Below are positions 49,160-61,989 of a DNA stretch of 64,000 bases, piece by piece; within the stretch, counting starts at the first letter, position 1; every line of letters starts with the position of its first letter. Made by a program: the position numbers and the translations under genes. The stretch is taken from assembly GCA_916700875.1 (NCBI GenBank), contig CAKAKS010000060.1, forward strand, positions 5,764,334-5,828,333. The letters are read 5' to 3'. Source of the stretch: Sebastes aleutianus (taxonomy: Eukaryota > Chordata > Actinopteri > Perciformes > Sebastidae). The notes under the pieces were generated by a model that made no database searches, had not been told where the DNA came from, and saw only the letters and a program-made list of their open reading frames with translations.

Positions 49160-51714
49160 GACACCCACATGGTTCAAAGCAGGGTTTGTAGATTATATTA
49201 CAAGGACTAGTAGACAGATGCAATATTTTACCAAAGATTACCAAAAGATTCCAGAGTAAATTTCCAAAACAGTGTGTGTTTAATTCACCTCTCATGTAAA
49301 ACTCTGCTTTGTACACATTTGTGTGTCCGTTTTAATGAGCGCAACCGTTCTAAAGCAGACCGTGGTTGTTTTCCGCTGCCGACGTGAAATGCGGACGCTC
49401 TCTCTCCCTCTCCGCGGTGTCATTGGCCATCTGAACTCCAGAGGAGGCTTGATAAGAGGGGTGAGGCGGCAGACATTCCTCGGGCCCCGATTCGTCAGCA
49501 GACCCTATAGAAATGCACCAACAAGCGCGGGTCACACAGCGAATGTGACAGGATTTTAAACAGTACACAACTAAATATAGCAGGGACGCCACTATCAGAA
49601 AATGAGTTAGGAGTGTGGTGCTGGTCGTTTAGAAAGTCATTATTCTTATCATTGCTGTCTCTGAAATAATTTCAGGTCTCTCCATGCAATGAATACTGTA
49701 TAATAAACTAAACATGTGAGAATGTGTGCACAAACTTTGGCAATCTACGCAGTGCCCGAGAAGTAGCCATCAGACCTCCTTTAATGCCTGCGTGGAGTAT
49801 TTCATTTTTCCATATTCAGCGAGGCCTCCGGTATCTCTATCAGTTTGCAAAAGCTCCATTTAGTTGCTATCTGTTAGAGTGGGGAAGTGAGATGCCCTTA
49901 TTCGGAGTCTATTAAACCTCAATTCTATCTCATCTTATCTACCTAATCTTTGTGTCTTATTGACCATGAAGTTTATCTTTAATCTCCCTTTACCCTTATT
50001 ATCGCGCAACACTGTAGGTCTATTTTCTACGGTGCAATGGCGCTGCTGTATTTGCCGGCAACAGAGGAAGAATCGTTTAGTTGTACACACAGTTCTTATT
50101 CAGCTGTGTAATGGAATGTGTACCGAGTGTGTGTATAGAAATGTATTTCCCCTCCGCTTTTCTTTTCACGCTGTCCTCAATTGCCTTGGCAGGAGCTTTT
50201 AACGCCAGTCATACAATCTCCCCTTGATACTGCGATATTTATCTCTCGGTATCATCTTAAGCGATGGCAGACTCATCGAGTCACTTCACGCCTCACTTCG
50301 CTCCTCGGCGAATCAGCAGAAGGCATCAGATAAGATCATAAAACTGTATCCCTAATTTAAAAGCAGCACTCTCCCTCCGCAGTGTCTATTAGAGATCCGT
50401 GCGCTAATTCTTTTCATGTCCGGGGCTCCTGCAGATGTAGGCCTCTCTACAAAGGAGTAATTTATAAGACTAATGAAAAGAGCAAGCAGTTTGTGGACAT
50501 CAGGGGGGTCTTTTATGAGGCTTCGGTGCGGGGAAGAAAGAGAAACAGGAGAGGCAACACCAGCCCCACTTTGTGAACTGAAATTATTGCTTTATTAAAA
50601 GCTGAGGGGCTCGCTCCCGCTACAATAGAACAAACACGCTGAAAGGTGTCGAGAGGATATCAGCGCACTCTGTTTGAGCTCCAGAATGATGCACAAGAGG
50701 CTGTAGAGACGTAGCTCCTTGTGTGACAGGCGGAAACAGAGACAGCATCAACATCTATAGCAGCCAGCGATGGCAGCACTTTTGATATGATTATTCCTTT
50801 AAACACAGATTTTTTTTTTCCCCCGAAAATGACGCATGTTCCTTGTATTATTTCAAATATATCTAACCTTAAACTCGGGAGTGTTCCGTCACTTCTTTTG
50901 CTATTCGTGCGCCGACATCGGAGACGTGTTTCAGTGGGGAAGGAGAAGAGGTGCGCAAGATGCACATTATCTTAATAACATTCAACGCCGGATGAGATGT
51001 TTTTCAGAGCTAATACAATTCAGGTAGCAGTACAGTAATTCCATCAACGCCCTTGATTGAAGCAAAAATGGTAATATGCAAATACCAAAAAGAGATGTAC
51101 AGCTACGAGCGAAAACTCTGAAATCATTTAGATTTAAAGAAATAATATTGCACAGAGGGGGGAAAACATTAATCACACGGAAAAGTGTCTCCTTTAAGAT
51201 TGCACTGGTGTATTACCCGGAGGCATGGAATGTAAATGGAAAATCAACATTGTACCCTGTGATAAGGCTAACAAATTAATAAAAGTATTTTCTTTTCCTC
51301 CTCCCGTGCTGATGCCTGTATGAAAACTCTGGAATGGAACTTTTTTTTTTTTTTTTTTTATTCCTCCGTCTGTGTGAGGTTTTGTTTTGCAGGTATAGCG
51401 GATTAACATCAACGCTCACCTTGGCTGCGAGTCAGCTTGTTTTTTTTTTCAGAAAGTGCACTGTCTCGAAGGGCTTTTTCAATAACTATAATGGAAGAAC
51501 CTTTTGTTGTAAAATAATATTGCTTATTGACATGGCCTTGTCTTTGTCTATATACTGAATGTCTGAACATGGGAAGTACAGACGGTTCGGTGCTGCTCTT
51601 TGAGTTGCATCTGCATTTGTGGTATCTCAACAAAAGAACCAAGGAGACGTTTTTTTTTTTTTGAGAGCCTGAAGGATGTGATGAAACTGCTGAACATCTC
51701 CCTTGTGTGCATGC

Positions 51715-51717
<3 letters not shown>
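49160..51717. other. Intron 1 unique sequence upstream of exon 2
   Basis: Repeat-poor, with T-tracts at 51342-51359 and 51650-51662. The block 50200-50600 is CpG-containing and looks single-copy. No coding exon was found. Confidence 0.5.
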
Positions 51718-51755
<38 letters not shown>

Positions 51756-51762
51756 CCCTCAG
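51718..51762 (+). promoter_or_regulatory. zfpm2: (TG)18 tract abutting the exon 2 splice acceptor
   Basis: Bases 51718-51754 are (TG)18T and are followed directly by TCCCTCAG and exon 2. Only about seven pyrimidines separate the repeat from the AG. This resembles the (TG)mTn arrangement at CFTR exon 9, where UG repeats bound by TDP-43 weaken exon inclusion. Exon 3, by contrast, has a long T-rich tract. Regulation here is inferred from arrangement. Confidence 0.6.
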
Positions 51763-51921
51763 GTCCTCTGGAGGATGGCCTGGAGGAAGAGGAGGAGGAG
51801 TGCGTCTCCGAGGAGAACGAGCTCCTGGCCAAAGACGAGTTCTCGGTGGAGGAGAACTTCCCCGCCGAGTTCGAGACGGAGAACATGAGCTGTGAAGACA
51901 TGGAGTACTTCTGCAACAAAG
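51763..51921 (+). CDS. zfpm2: zfpm2 (FOG2) coding exon 2: acidic N-terminal region
   Basis: The 159-base exon is bounded by CAG (51760-51762) and GTGAGG (51922). It completes Arg14, encodes residues 15-66 and starts Gly67. The translation starts PLEDGLEEEEEEC and ends MSCEDMEYFCNK, which fits the acidic N-terminal segment of vertebrate FOG2 (PLEDAIEDEEEEC... ...YFCNKG in mammals, from memory) and not FOG1. It has a run of six Glu and no domain I can name; the segment links the NuRD motif to the later zinc-finger region. It is phase 1 at both ends and a multiple of three, so skipping would keep frame: exon 1's C plus exon 3's GA restores an Arg codon. The acceptor is unusual, with a (TG)18 tract running to within eight bases of the exon. 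Confidence 0.95.
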
Positions 51922-54491
51922 GTGAGGATCGGTAACTCCTTCTAAGCCTTTTACTGTTTTTTAATAGTGTGACAATATGTCACGCCGCCCTCGTGTGCCA
52001 AGCATCAATAATAAGTTAAACTCCTACTAATGGCTTCTAATGAAATCCCTCAACAAAATCAAACCTGGCACAACTTGTGTCCGCGTGACAATTTCCTCCC
52101 GCATCAACTGCCGAGAGTTGAAACTATCCATTCTGATATTTGATCCCAGCAATCCACCCAAGAGCAGTGGTTTGATCTGAGAGAGGGAGATGGCATCGGA
52201 GCGACGCTGGCTCTCCCTCTGTGATAGCGCTGTGTGAAGGTGTGCAACGGTACACCAATGCACTGGAGAGCGTGGCACTCTTCCCTTTGAGCCGGCGCTG
52301 AAGCTCTGTGAACGCTCAGCAGCACCTGCTACTGCTCGGAGGTCCAAGCAACTATAAAAGCGCCTTTTGCGTCGCCAAATGCGCCCGAGCCCCCCCAACC
52401 CCCTCCCACCCCCCCTTTGAACTCCAATTCAATTAGATTGCTTCTTTGTATGTTTGTTTCATTTCGGTCACACCTTGCCATCACAGGAGCTAATTTGTGG
52501 TCTGCTCCAGGTTACAGTGTGAAGATGACAGACTTGTCCCGCCTCCCCCCCCCTCACCCCCCAACTCCCCCACCTCTTCCTACCCCCCGGTCGCGTGGCT
52601 TCCACTACCCCAGGTGTCCCCACTCTTACTGGCAGCACGGATGCCATAAATTTGACTTTTTAATGAAGAACCAACGCTTTGAATGTCTGCCTCCTCTTTC
52701 TCCTTTTCAAAGGGGAAAATTGTTTAGAATTATTCCTTCACACTTCTAAACTGATGTGCCTCGTGGGATTACATTATTGAAGAAAAAGCAAATCTTTCAT
52801 GTTTCAGGTAGGCTATGCCCCGGTAATCGTATCAATAATGTTTTTCCTTTTGTTCTCCGGGTAAAAGTTGAACGGCGCAATTGTTCGGAAATTGCAATTA
52901 CCGGCGACGCTTCGTTTGCTTCGCCCTTTGTCTCCATCGTAATGTGTCCTTACACAAACTTCAAAGTAGAATGTATGGTCTTGTAATAACCCAGTAGCTA
53001 TGAAATAGATGGTGCGGTAGTGTACAAACTGGTGGCTATAGCTTGGAGGGGAAAAAAAAAAAAGTACAACTTGGTGAAAATCTTCAAAGAACCTCGTCAG
53101 AGCCGTTTGATATTTCTATTGTTTTGGATAAAACCATGTGAGGAACCGGGCCTCAAATCTCCTTTCCATGTTTATGAATAGAGTCAACACTAAATAGCAA
53201 TCCCAAATGTCAAATACTACTTTTTGGTAATCTTTTCCTTGTCAAACACAAGCCTTACTAGTCAGATTTTTTTTTTTATTCCTTTGCTATCTGAGCTTAC
53301 AGAAGCTAAGTCTCCCATTGCCTCCTAAGACCTAAATGATGTACTATCCAAATGTCTTTTTTTTCCCCTTCATGGCAAGTTGTGTGCAATCATCAGGTGT
53401 AGCCATTTTCCCCCATGATCCCTTCCTCAATTAGATCTATTTAAAACTAACGTCGGAGTGGCTTAAATTTACCCCACTTATGTGAAACTGCCGTGAATTA
53501 AACAGGACGCAATCCTGGCGGCATTAAATGGTTTTAAGTGTGTTATTCCTCGACTATAGCAGGAAAAAGAGAGCCCCCTTGATTAACTAAACCCTCTCAA
53601 ATGTGATGGCGTGCTGTAATTAGCCCTGTGCGGACTTGAACGTGGGTTTTAAAGCAGCCACTCATCCCATGGCCTTTATCTGCCACTGCTTCCCGGAGAA
53701 TAAGGTCTCCCGTGTAAGGTTCCTCCACTGAGCAGTGACTCTCTGGTCTTAGCTTAGCCTTGTATCTGTGTAGTCACTCTCTGAAATGGGCTTGTCAGGG
53801 GGACCTAAAACCTCCATTAAAAGTTTCAGTCTATAATAGGTATTAAAAAGCTGTAGGAACACAAAGAGGAGTACCAATTTTCATTAACATATGAAGCACT
53901 TATTAACTTTGATCAGAGTGCGGTGAAGTAGCAAAGCCGCTTAAAGGCGCAAAGGTCAAGAAGTTGAATGCCACCAAAGACTCAGTCATTTGCCTTACCC
54001 TTGCAGAAAAGGGACTCCCCAGATAAGTGCATGGAGCACCTTGGCATCCCATCTTGGTCTGAGGCTCTGGGAACCTCTAAATTGGTTGATGGTTGACTCC
54101 GTAACCTGTTTAGTTAATGGTGTCATGGCTCTCGTGGTTTTTGGTGCTGTCGTGGACGTGGTTTTTAAGATGCTGCTGGTATTACACATTGTACCACTGT
54201 TGGCCTTAAATCTGCAACATAAATGTGAAATCTCACAGAAGCTAAGCGGTGAGTGTAACACACTTTAAAAGGAGAAGTGAACAAATTTTCCTCCAAAGCC
54301 CCTGCTGTATTATCTTTATCAGGGGTTCCTCACCTTTTAGACCTGTGACCCTCAACACAAACTATTATCTGCTTGCTACCTTCATCACTCGTTGCATATG
54401 TCCAGAGTGATTCTCTTCCTTGTTCTATATGAACCATTTTAGAGGCCTAAAAGGTCAAATTCCCCAGAAAATCACAATAAAACAAATGTAT
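51922..54491 (+). other. zfpm2: zfpm2 intron 2, 5' part
   Basis: It starts with donor GTGAGG. Pyrimidine- and C-rich stretches lie at 52389-52415 and 52545-52590. The rest is non-repetitive with no gene. A GGGGTTCCTCACCTTTTAGA repeat-end-like fragment is at about 54321-54345. Confidence 0.6.
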
Positions 54492-54499
54492 GTATTTAC

Positions 54500-55202
54500 T
54501 AGGGCTATTCAATCGATTAAAATATTTAATCACGATTAATCACAAATTAATCAAGTTTTTTATCTGTTCAAAATGTACCTTAAATTGAGATTTGTCAAGT
54601 ATTTAATACCCTTATCAACATGGGAGTGGACAATAATGCTTGCTTTATGCGTATGTATGTTTATATTTATTATTGGAAATCAATTAACAACACAAAACAA
54701 TGACAAATATTGTCCAGAAACCCTCACAGGTCCTGCTTTTAGCATAAAACAATATGCAAAAATCATAACATGGCAAACTCAAACCCAACAGGCAACAACA
54801 GCTGTCAGTGTGTCAGTGTGCTGACTTGAATATGACTTGCCCCAAACTGCATGTGATCATCATAAAGTGGGCATGTCTGTAAAGGGGAGATTTTTTTATT
54901 GATTAATCGATTAGTTGTTTGGTCAATAGAATGTCAGAAAATGGTGAAAAATATCGATCAGTGTTTCCTCAAAGCCCAAGATGACGTCCTCAAATGTCCT
55001 GTTTTGTCCACAACTTAAAGATATTCAGTTTACTGTCATAAAGGAGTATAGAAACCAGAACATATTCACATTTAAGAAGCTGGAACCAGATACTTTTTTT
55101 CTTAAAAAATCACTCAAACCAATTAATCGATTATCAAAATAGTGGGTGATTAATTAAATCGTAGACAACTACTCGATTAATTGATTAATCGTGGCAGCTC
55201 TA
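54500..55202 (-). mobile_element. Fusion of two truncated hAT-like elements
   Basis: The left part (54500 to about 54889) is the DR1 family, broken off just before its DR1 region. It joins directly at about 54890 to an AATCGATTAATCG-family element that lacks its own left terminus but keeps its right end GCAGCTCTA (55202). The left flank is GTATTTAC and the right flank GATACTTT, so the outer flanks do not form a duplication. A deletion between two neighbouring elements is the simplest reading. Confidence 0.65.
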
Positions 55203-58200
55203 GATACTTTGATGATAATACTGTGCTTTTACTAGAGTAAATTTCAGAATGAAGGACTTTCAGTTGTAGTATTTCTGCAACGTGGTTTTACTACTTTTAC
55301 TTAAATAAAAGATCTCCTTCCACTACTGCCCTTCATAATTATGTTGCGACTATTTAAGGGGTCAACTTATCAATAATAAAATAAACCGTGTAGGCCTAAA
55401 CTATTATGGTTGTAGCACTCATCTACAATTAAATGAATGTCAGTGTCACTCAACTTAAAGGTGTACTCTATAGGAGAGAGAATGTACATGGAATTAGAGG
55501 GTTTCTGCCTATTGAGAGCTCTGTGAGGCCACATATCTAAAGAAATAACCTTGGCTTTTTCCTGCGATTAAAACAGAATCGCACCTCAAACAACTTCTCC
55601 TGCTCGGTCAATTTCACATTTATGGAGCTCACGCTTGTGAAGAGTCCACAGCAAAGATTTATACTCTATTGACACACCCGGCTCCATAATTGTAAGAAAG
55701 ATACCTCTTTTTTTATATACATCTTTTTTTTTTACTGAAATTGTGAAATTTCACCTTGCTGCTTCACCCCCTCTTTTATTGTTGGCTATCTGTGAAGTTC
55801 AGCACAGGGTGTTGCCACAAGCTGTTCCCTTTGTGCGTTCCAAGTGTTGTCTGATGACAAATGACTTCCTTAGTTAGCTCTGACAGTAAATTTACATGTC
55901 ATTTCATGTATCTCATTTCCTCCATGTAAAACACCATTTTGTGAAGTAATGCGACATGATTTTTTTTTTTTTTCAGCTCAAACTACTCGATTCTGACGCT
56001 GTTGTGAGCATTTATGTGTCAGGATACATCAAGCACAACTAGTGTGAACATATTGCACTCTCCTCAAATTACAAAAAAAAAATGATAATATAGGCAGAGA
56101 CATTTTATCGCAGTGGAAGTGAAGAGTGAAAGCTCAGGACTGCGTACGCAGTACTTAAACACAGCGAATAACAAACCCACCTTGACCCCTTCAAATAACC
56201 TCTCGGTGAGTAATTTGACTTGCAGCGGTCAGAGGCGTACAGTAACCAACGGGAAAGTGGCAGAATTAATTACGCCACTCTTTGTGTGAACACACGAGTA
56301 ATCAGAATCTCCAGCAACACAGGAGGAAGATCTCCTTGGCGCTTTCGCCACAGCTGCCAGTGCCCAGAATGGCAAATGTGGAATTTTAATGCACAGTTGA
56401 TGCTGGAGAATATGGGGGGAAATGCTAATTTGTGGACGCGATAAGATGAATCGAGTCATCCCTTTAGCCCCATTTGACTCAGTGGAGGAAATTAATCATT
56501 AATGTTTGTTAAGTATGACAATCTAACTGGGCCAGATCTACATGCTCAGAGACTGAGGCAGAGCGAGATAAAGACCCGGGCTGCAGACAGGGAGGAAAAC
56601 TGCCAGATTCTGTAATGATGGGAATTTATTGGCATTTAAAGAGACAGTGGCAAGGCATTTCGCTAATAGCCTCCCTCCATTGGAGTGCTCTGCCTGCCAC
56701 AAATTGCATGCAATTCAACCCTATTTTTCAGATAGCGGGGGAGTCTCACAGCTATGCTTGACTTTGGTGAAAAAGGTTGCTTCCTGGAATTGACTTTATC
56801 TGTTGTAGCCTAATCTGCATCAACAAGCAAATATGCAATATCAACTGACTAACACTACCACTGTTGAGGAGGGAGTGGGGGGGTAGCGGGCATCCCCCCC
56901 ACCCCCTAATATTACATTCTCATTGCCAAGCTCCAATACTAGATTGCGATGGCTTTAGAAAAGTGGCGGTGGGTTAAAGTCATCGAGCCCAGTAACATAT
57001 AGAACTGTGCAATCTCATATGAAGACTTAAAAATACTTATACTCCATTTTTGCAGAAATGTGCGACCTGTCTCCAGACTCAGTGGTCAGGATTAGAGTGC
57101 TCTGAGCTCCTTAAAGTCGCACGCCAGAGATTGACATTTTCAAGGGCTTCCTTCGTCAGAGACAATGCTAAAAGGGAGAGGGAAAAAGCCAATATGACTT
57201 TGTTGCTACCTTGCTCCAGGAATTGTTTGTGTAAATCGCCTATAAGCTTATTGACCTGAATGCGTGGCACGCTGCGTGCGACTGCGATTTGGCTAGAGAG
57301 CTGTCCTTTGATAGAGCGGCGATAGGGCTGATTTTAACAGCTCACTGGCTCCTCTTGCATGCCCGCCAACCCTGCGCCCAGCACGCCGCCTCGCCCTCCC
57401 CCAACCCCCCCACCCTCCTCCTCGTCCCTTCTGTTCGGTTCTCTCACTCAACCTTAAGTATCTCCATTTGATTGCGCGGGGAAAGGAACCTAAGCCAGAT
57501 GTAAATTATGATCTAGGTGATAATGTAGAGGATGATCATTGACAATCTGTCTCTCTCGATAAGACGGCAGAGGGTTTCAATTCAAATGATGAAACAAGGC
57601 AGAGTCTCTATTACTTATAGTGGACCGCTGTGAATGAAATTGGAGCACCTCAATCAATCTGTTCCTATATCACAAAGGTCAGATCTCTCTACGTCGTTTA
57701 AAACCATAAAAAAAAAATGGCTCTCCATATTCGTCTGTATTGCAGGTTTTTATCAACTGTAAGCAAAGGAGTGCTGCTCCAGCACTTCTTCCTCTGCTGC
57801 TGCTCTTTCTTCCTAGTGACATTTGTGCAGGAAAACTTCATCAAAGCCCTGTGACATTGTTCCCTGCGAGGTTGCCTGGGCGATTGTGTTTAAAATGCAT
57901 TGCAAACGGCGTTAGATAGAAGGCAGAAAATCCTTAATCACTGCTTAATTAAGGAATCATCTTGTAGCTTCATTTCCCGGGCTGTAATTAAACACTTCCA
58001 ATACGTTTCGTTACAGGGCTTAACATGTTCGCCTGAGATCAAGGTAGTGTCTTTTAATGTTATCTCGCCGGCTTTTTTTTTTTTTTAAACTCCGCTCCAT
58101 TGGAAGGAACTGTTGATATTACGCCTTTGTTATCCTCGTCATAATACGAGCCTAGTGTGCTAAAGAGGTTTTCCGGGCCCAACAATAAATAGTGGGGGGA

Positions 58201-59791
58201 ATTTAGTTGAGTGGGCTCCCTGATAATATACTGGGAGAAGGGAAAGGAGTGTGGGGGGGGGGAGAAATCGCCAGCCCAAGCAGACACTTGCATAAGCAAA
58301 ACTGGGTCATAATGACCTCATGTACTGTAAGTAGGACATTTTCTGCAGACTTCCCTTCAGTATCACTTTTTTCTCTTCGTATACATCTCCTCTTTCAGCG
58401 CCAGGCGGAAAGCTGACATCCTTTTGGCGATGTTTGCTACCTTCTTTGAAGTGAGCCCATGTCAAAAAAAAAAAAAAAAAAAAGCTAAACAAGCACGGTG
58501 TGTGTGCTTGATCTGGAGATTAACCTAACTGAGGACGGACGGCGCTGGAGTGAAGTAGTAGCAGTGTGTCCCGTGGCAGTTGTCACTGGGAGTGTGATAA
58601 CTAACACTCTGAAATGCTTTTTGGGAGCTGTAGGGGGGTGGGGGGATCAGATACAGATGTAGTAAACAACCATATGACAACAACATATATGTATCGTATC
58701 TGGTTTGATTTCTATTACACATGCTGTACGAGCTACATCTTTACGATATATTATCTTTTTGACATCCTAATATATTCACGTTTAAATCCGCACATCGATC
58801 CCTTTTTTTTCCTTGTTGAGTGCATGAAGTGGAGTAATCCATTGTAGTAATCCAGGCCTGTCCTTGACCGTTCACTATTGGGTTTGAAACATCAAAGGGA
58901 TGAAAACGATATGGTGACAAAAGTGAGAGAAATGTTCCTCCGCAAACTATCAACTACCGCTACGCAGCCCCGAGCAGATTTGCTCTTAACTTGTCCGAGT
59001 TTCGAGAGACAACCACTGTGTCAGCCACATTGGATTTTATTCAGAGCACCACACATACGGGGCACCTACTAAGCACTGATTTATGCACCTATAAATTTTG
59101 AGTACAAACTGTGCGTACTGTACATATGCAAAAATAGATTTCTTTTTTTTACAGTAAGTGCATCTTAAGAGCGCTCAACAAGCGCTGCAGTCAGTGTTAC
59201 TGCTGCACGCTCGCAGGCGGAGTCTGTTTAACAAGGTCTTTAAGCACTTACATCCTGGAGAGAGATACCCAAATATCCCTTAGCATGGTCTGTGTGAGCC
59301 CCGCGACTGTAAATCAGCCCTACATCCTATAACACACATTCTGGCTCGCTCCACAATAGATCAAACGGTAATAAATAGCCACCTCTCTCCCACACATTGC
59401 TTTCCTTCCTGTTCCACGGGGCTTCCTCCTGTTCCTGCGAGCACTCATGGGAACTCTTTTTACATAAAAGTACGCAGATGGACCCGCTGGTGAGCTCACT
59501 GCAAATATACATGTACAGGACTATATATACACAGTCGCACGCAATGACAATGGCTCACATGACTTCAGATCGTGACACTTAAATATAACAGGAAAGGGTT
59601 ATAAAGCTTAATGATTTTTTTTGCCGGGATAATATCCAAAGTCCTAAGAATCTACCCTTTGGAAGGGCAGCACAGTCCTTAATGCACTGCTTCATTAAAT
59701 TAGGTGTGTGAGCAATAAATTGAGTGCTTCTCTCACTTTGTCTTGTGTGCTTTATAGGACTTCATTTTATTTCTTTTTTTCTGCGTTGCAG
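55203..59791 (+). other. zfpm2: zfpm2 intron 2, 3' part
   Basis: It begins with a repeat fragment (about 55240-55320) and a TTAAAGGTGTACTCTA repeat start at 55454. The rest is largely non-repetitive with T/A tracts near 55963, 58073 and 58464. It ends in the strong polypyrimidine acceptor of exon 3. Confidence 0.6.
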
Positions 59792-59893
59792 GAGAGGAAG
59801 ATGGCAACCGAGAAGCAGGAGAGTCGGAGATGGACGGGCAGGGCGAGAAGACCAGGCATACCGGCGTGGGGCCAGATGAATGGGACGGTCCAA
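59792..59893 (+). CDS. zfpm2: zfpm2 (FOG2) coding exon 3: linker ending in WDGP
   Basis: The 102-base exon follows a strong T-rich acceptor ending TTGCAG (59786-59791) and ends at GTAAGA (59894). It completes Gly67 and encodes residues 68-100, starting EEDGNREAGESEMDG and ending GPDEWDGP, then one base of the next codon. The spacing and the ending D-W-D-G-P match mammalian FOG2 just before its GELEV segment (from memory). The middle is diverged and low in hydrophobic residues, as expected for a disordered linker. Both ends are phase 1, so the exon is symmetric like exon 2. The next coding exon, and all zinc fingers, lie beyond the window. A surrounding ORF that reads on into the intron past 59893 is not coding. 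Confidence 0.93.
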
Positions 59894-59939
59894 GTAAGAA
59901 AAGTCTTCATATCACTTTCCTAGATAGACACTTAGGGCC

Positions 59940-60700
59940 ATCTGACGGTTCAGCCTGGTTTCACTCCCAGGGCGACAAATACAGACGCTTGGACAGTGTC
60001 CCTTGGCGTCTTGATACCCATGCACAAGGCACCCTTTAGCATCTGTTTGAGACGCAACGGGCTTTCAACTAACTCCAATGTAAACCCATTGTCGTCATTA
60101 TTATATGCAGATCAACGGAAATATTAAGAGCGAGAAAGTCCGCATAAGGCGGGAGGGACGGGTGGTGGATGGGACAAACGAACACAGGACTTTGACCCAG
60201 GGGAACGACCTTCATATCATACCAAGTGAAACCAAAACTTGAGTCATTTCTACTGATGATGTTGTCAACGTTACTGATGACATTGTTACGTGAGTCACAT
60301 GACGTGACTTCTGTAGTTATTTTAACCCAAGCCATGATCTTTTCCCTAAACCTAGTAAAGTAGTTCTGTTGTCTAAACCTAACCGTGACCGTCTCACAAT
60401 GTTAACCATGTTTAACAACAAAATGTAACAACCAAGTGTTACATTAACCATGTATAACAACCACGTGTTACAACCACGCATTACGTTAACCTCATATAAC
60501 AACCACGCGCTACAACCATGTGTTCCAACCACATGTTACAACGTTAACCACGTTTTACAACCATGTTTTACAACCATGTTTTACGACCACGTGTTGAAAG
60601 GTTAACCTTGCGCAAACCTTCTGCGTCAAGATACTACGTAAAAGGCTGCTTCTGCCCATGCGTCAAAATGCGACGAGTATGAATGACATCACGTTGGACA
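59940..60700. repeat. Probable interspersed teleost repeat
   Basis: The words CCCTAAACCTAGTAAAG and GTCTAAACCTAACCGTG, and the CpG-bearing body, resemble a dispersed repeat of percomorph genomes. The boundaries are estimates, and there is no second copy in this window to align it to. Confidence 0.4.
60401..60607. repeat. Degenerate AACCACGTGTTAC minisatellite
   Basis: About 13 diverged units of 13-19 bp of the form AACCA(C/T)GT(G/T)TTAC follow each other. Two units contain a perfect CACGTG E-box and several others differ from it by one base. Confidence 0.75.
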
Positions 60701-61989
60701 GTAGCCGATAACTTAATTGCAATGCCTGCTTCCTAGTTTGAGGTAAGGTATTAATTTTGGCATTGAATAGAAATAGAAAAAGGAGTATTTATGGACACCT
60801 ATGGTTCAAAAGTAAGAAAGCATTGTGTCTTGCATTTAGCAGCTAGATGGACAAATGAGTCAGAAGTCTGCATGCTATATAACAAGCCACTTTAACTGAA
60901 TGCACGCCCACCATTCAGTTAACAGTACATTAAATTACCAACAATTGCTTGCTCAAAAAAAGCAGGTTTATCTATTTATTTCTTTTTTTAGAGAACCCTA
61001 TAATGCAATGCAGATGTAGCTTTTTTTGAAGAGTTTACAACACATTTTTTTTTTATCTTGTGTTGCCCTTTTACTAAAAGTAACTTCATCAAAGTGATGG
61101 ATAATACATTGAACAAGATAGTTGCACAGCAATTACTGCTCAGCAATAGCCTGCACCCACACTGCTGAACACACAAAATATGATTCCCTTTAATGCATAA
61201 AATGACCTCAAGAATTTATTGCAGGTACATGCGAGAGAAAGAGAGAGAAAAGAAGAGCGAGGGAGACAGAGAGAGAGAGGGAGAAAAAAGTGGATTTGGG
61301 CAAGTTGTGCTTGCTAGCTCGAAGCCCCCCGGGGTGTGTATTTTATACTGACAGTGAATCAGTGTTATCGCACCTATCAGATAATGCATTTATCATTAAA
61401 TTTCACATTTGCATTTAAATCTGGGGAAGGAAATGAGCATTGCTGGCTAAAGATAAGAACGCTGGGACGACAGTAATAAACCATCACTGTGATCAGTCAG
61501 GAGACAGGGCTGAGGGGGTCAGCTCAGAACTATGGGGGCCATGACAAAAAGAAGGCATCACATGCGGAAAAAGGCCCTTTTTGGGGCGAGAAAATGCTGA
61601 GCTTAAAAATACTGCTTTGAAAAGGAAGGGGATGGATGTAGCATGACTAGATGTATGACTGACTGTAATTATCCTCCCCCCCCTTCTACTTAGCCATCAG
61701 AATGAGAATTAGAGGCTCAGAAACACACTGCTGGACAGGCAGCAGCGGAGAGAGAGAGGAGGGAGACTCGAGTTTTATGGGAGTAAAGTGTGTCGTGCAT
61801 ACAGTGAGGATGGCTGAACTGCAGAGGAGGTGATGTGAGACATGATGCCCATTTCATGTTTTACTAAACCACAGCCTGAGTGGTTCCAAGCTATCAAGTG
61901 ACATCCAGTTTGAAGACTTCGGCACTGTGTCCTAATCTCTGCTGTATTACAAACTGAAAAATGGCACTTAGCACATGGCTGCATCCAAC

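Noticed and set aside
51600..51935. Longer ORFs reading through the (TG)n tract into exon 2
   Set aside because: The upstream part is intron and microsatellite. Homology to FOG2 begins at the AG at 51761-51762, so only 51763-51921 is coding.
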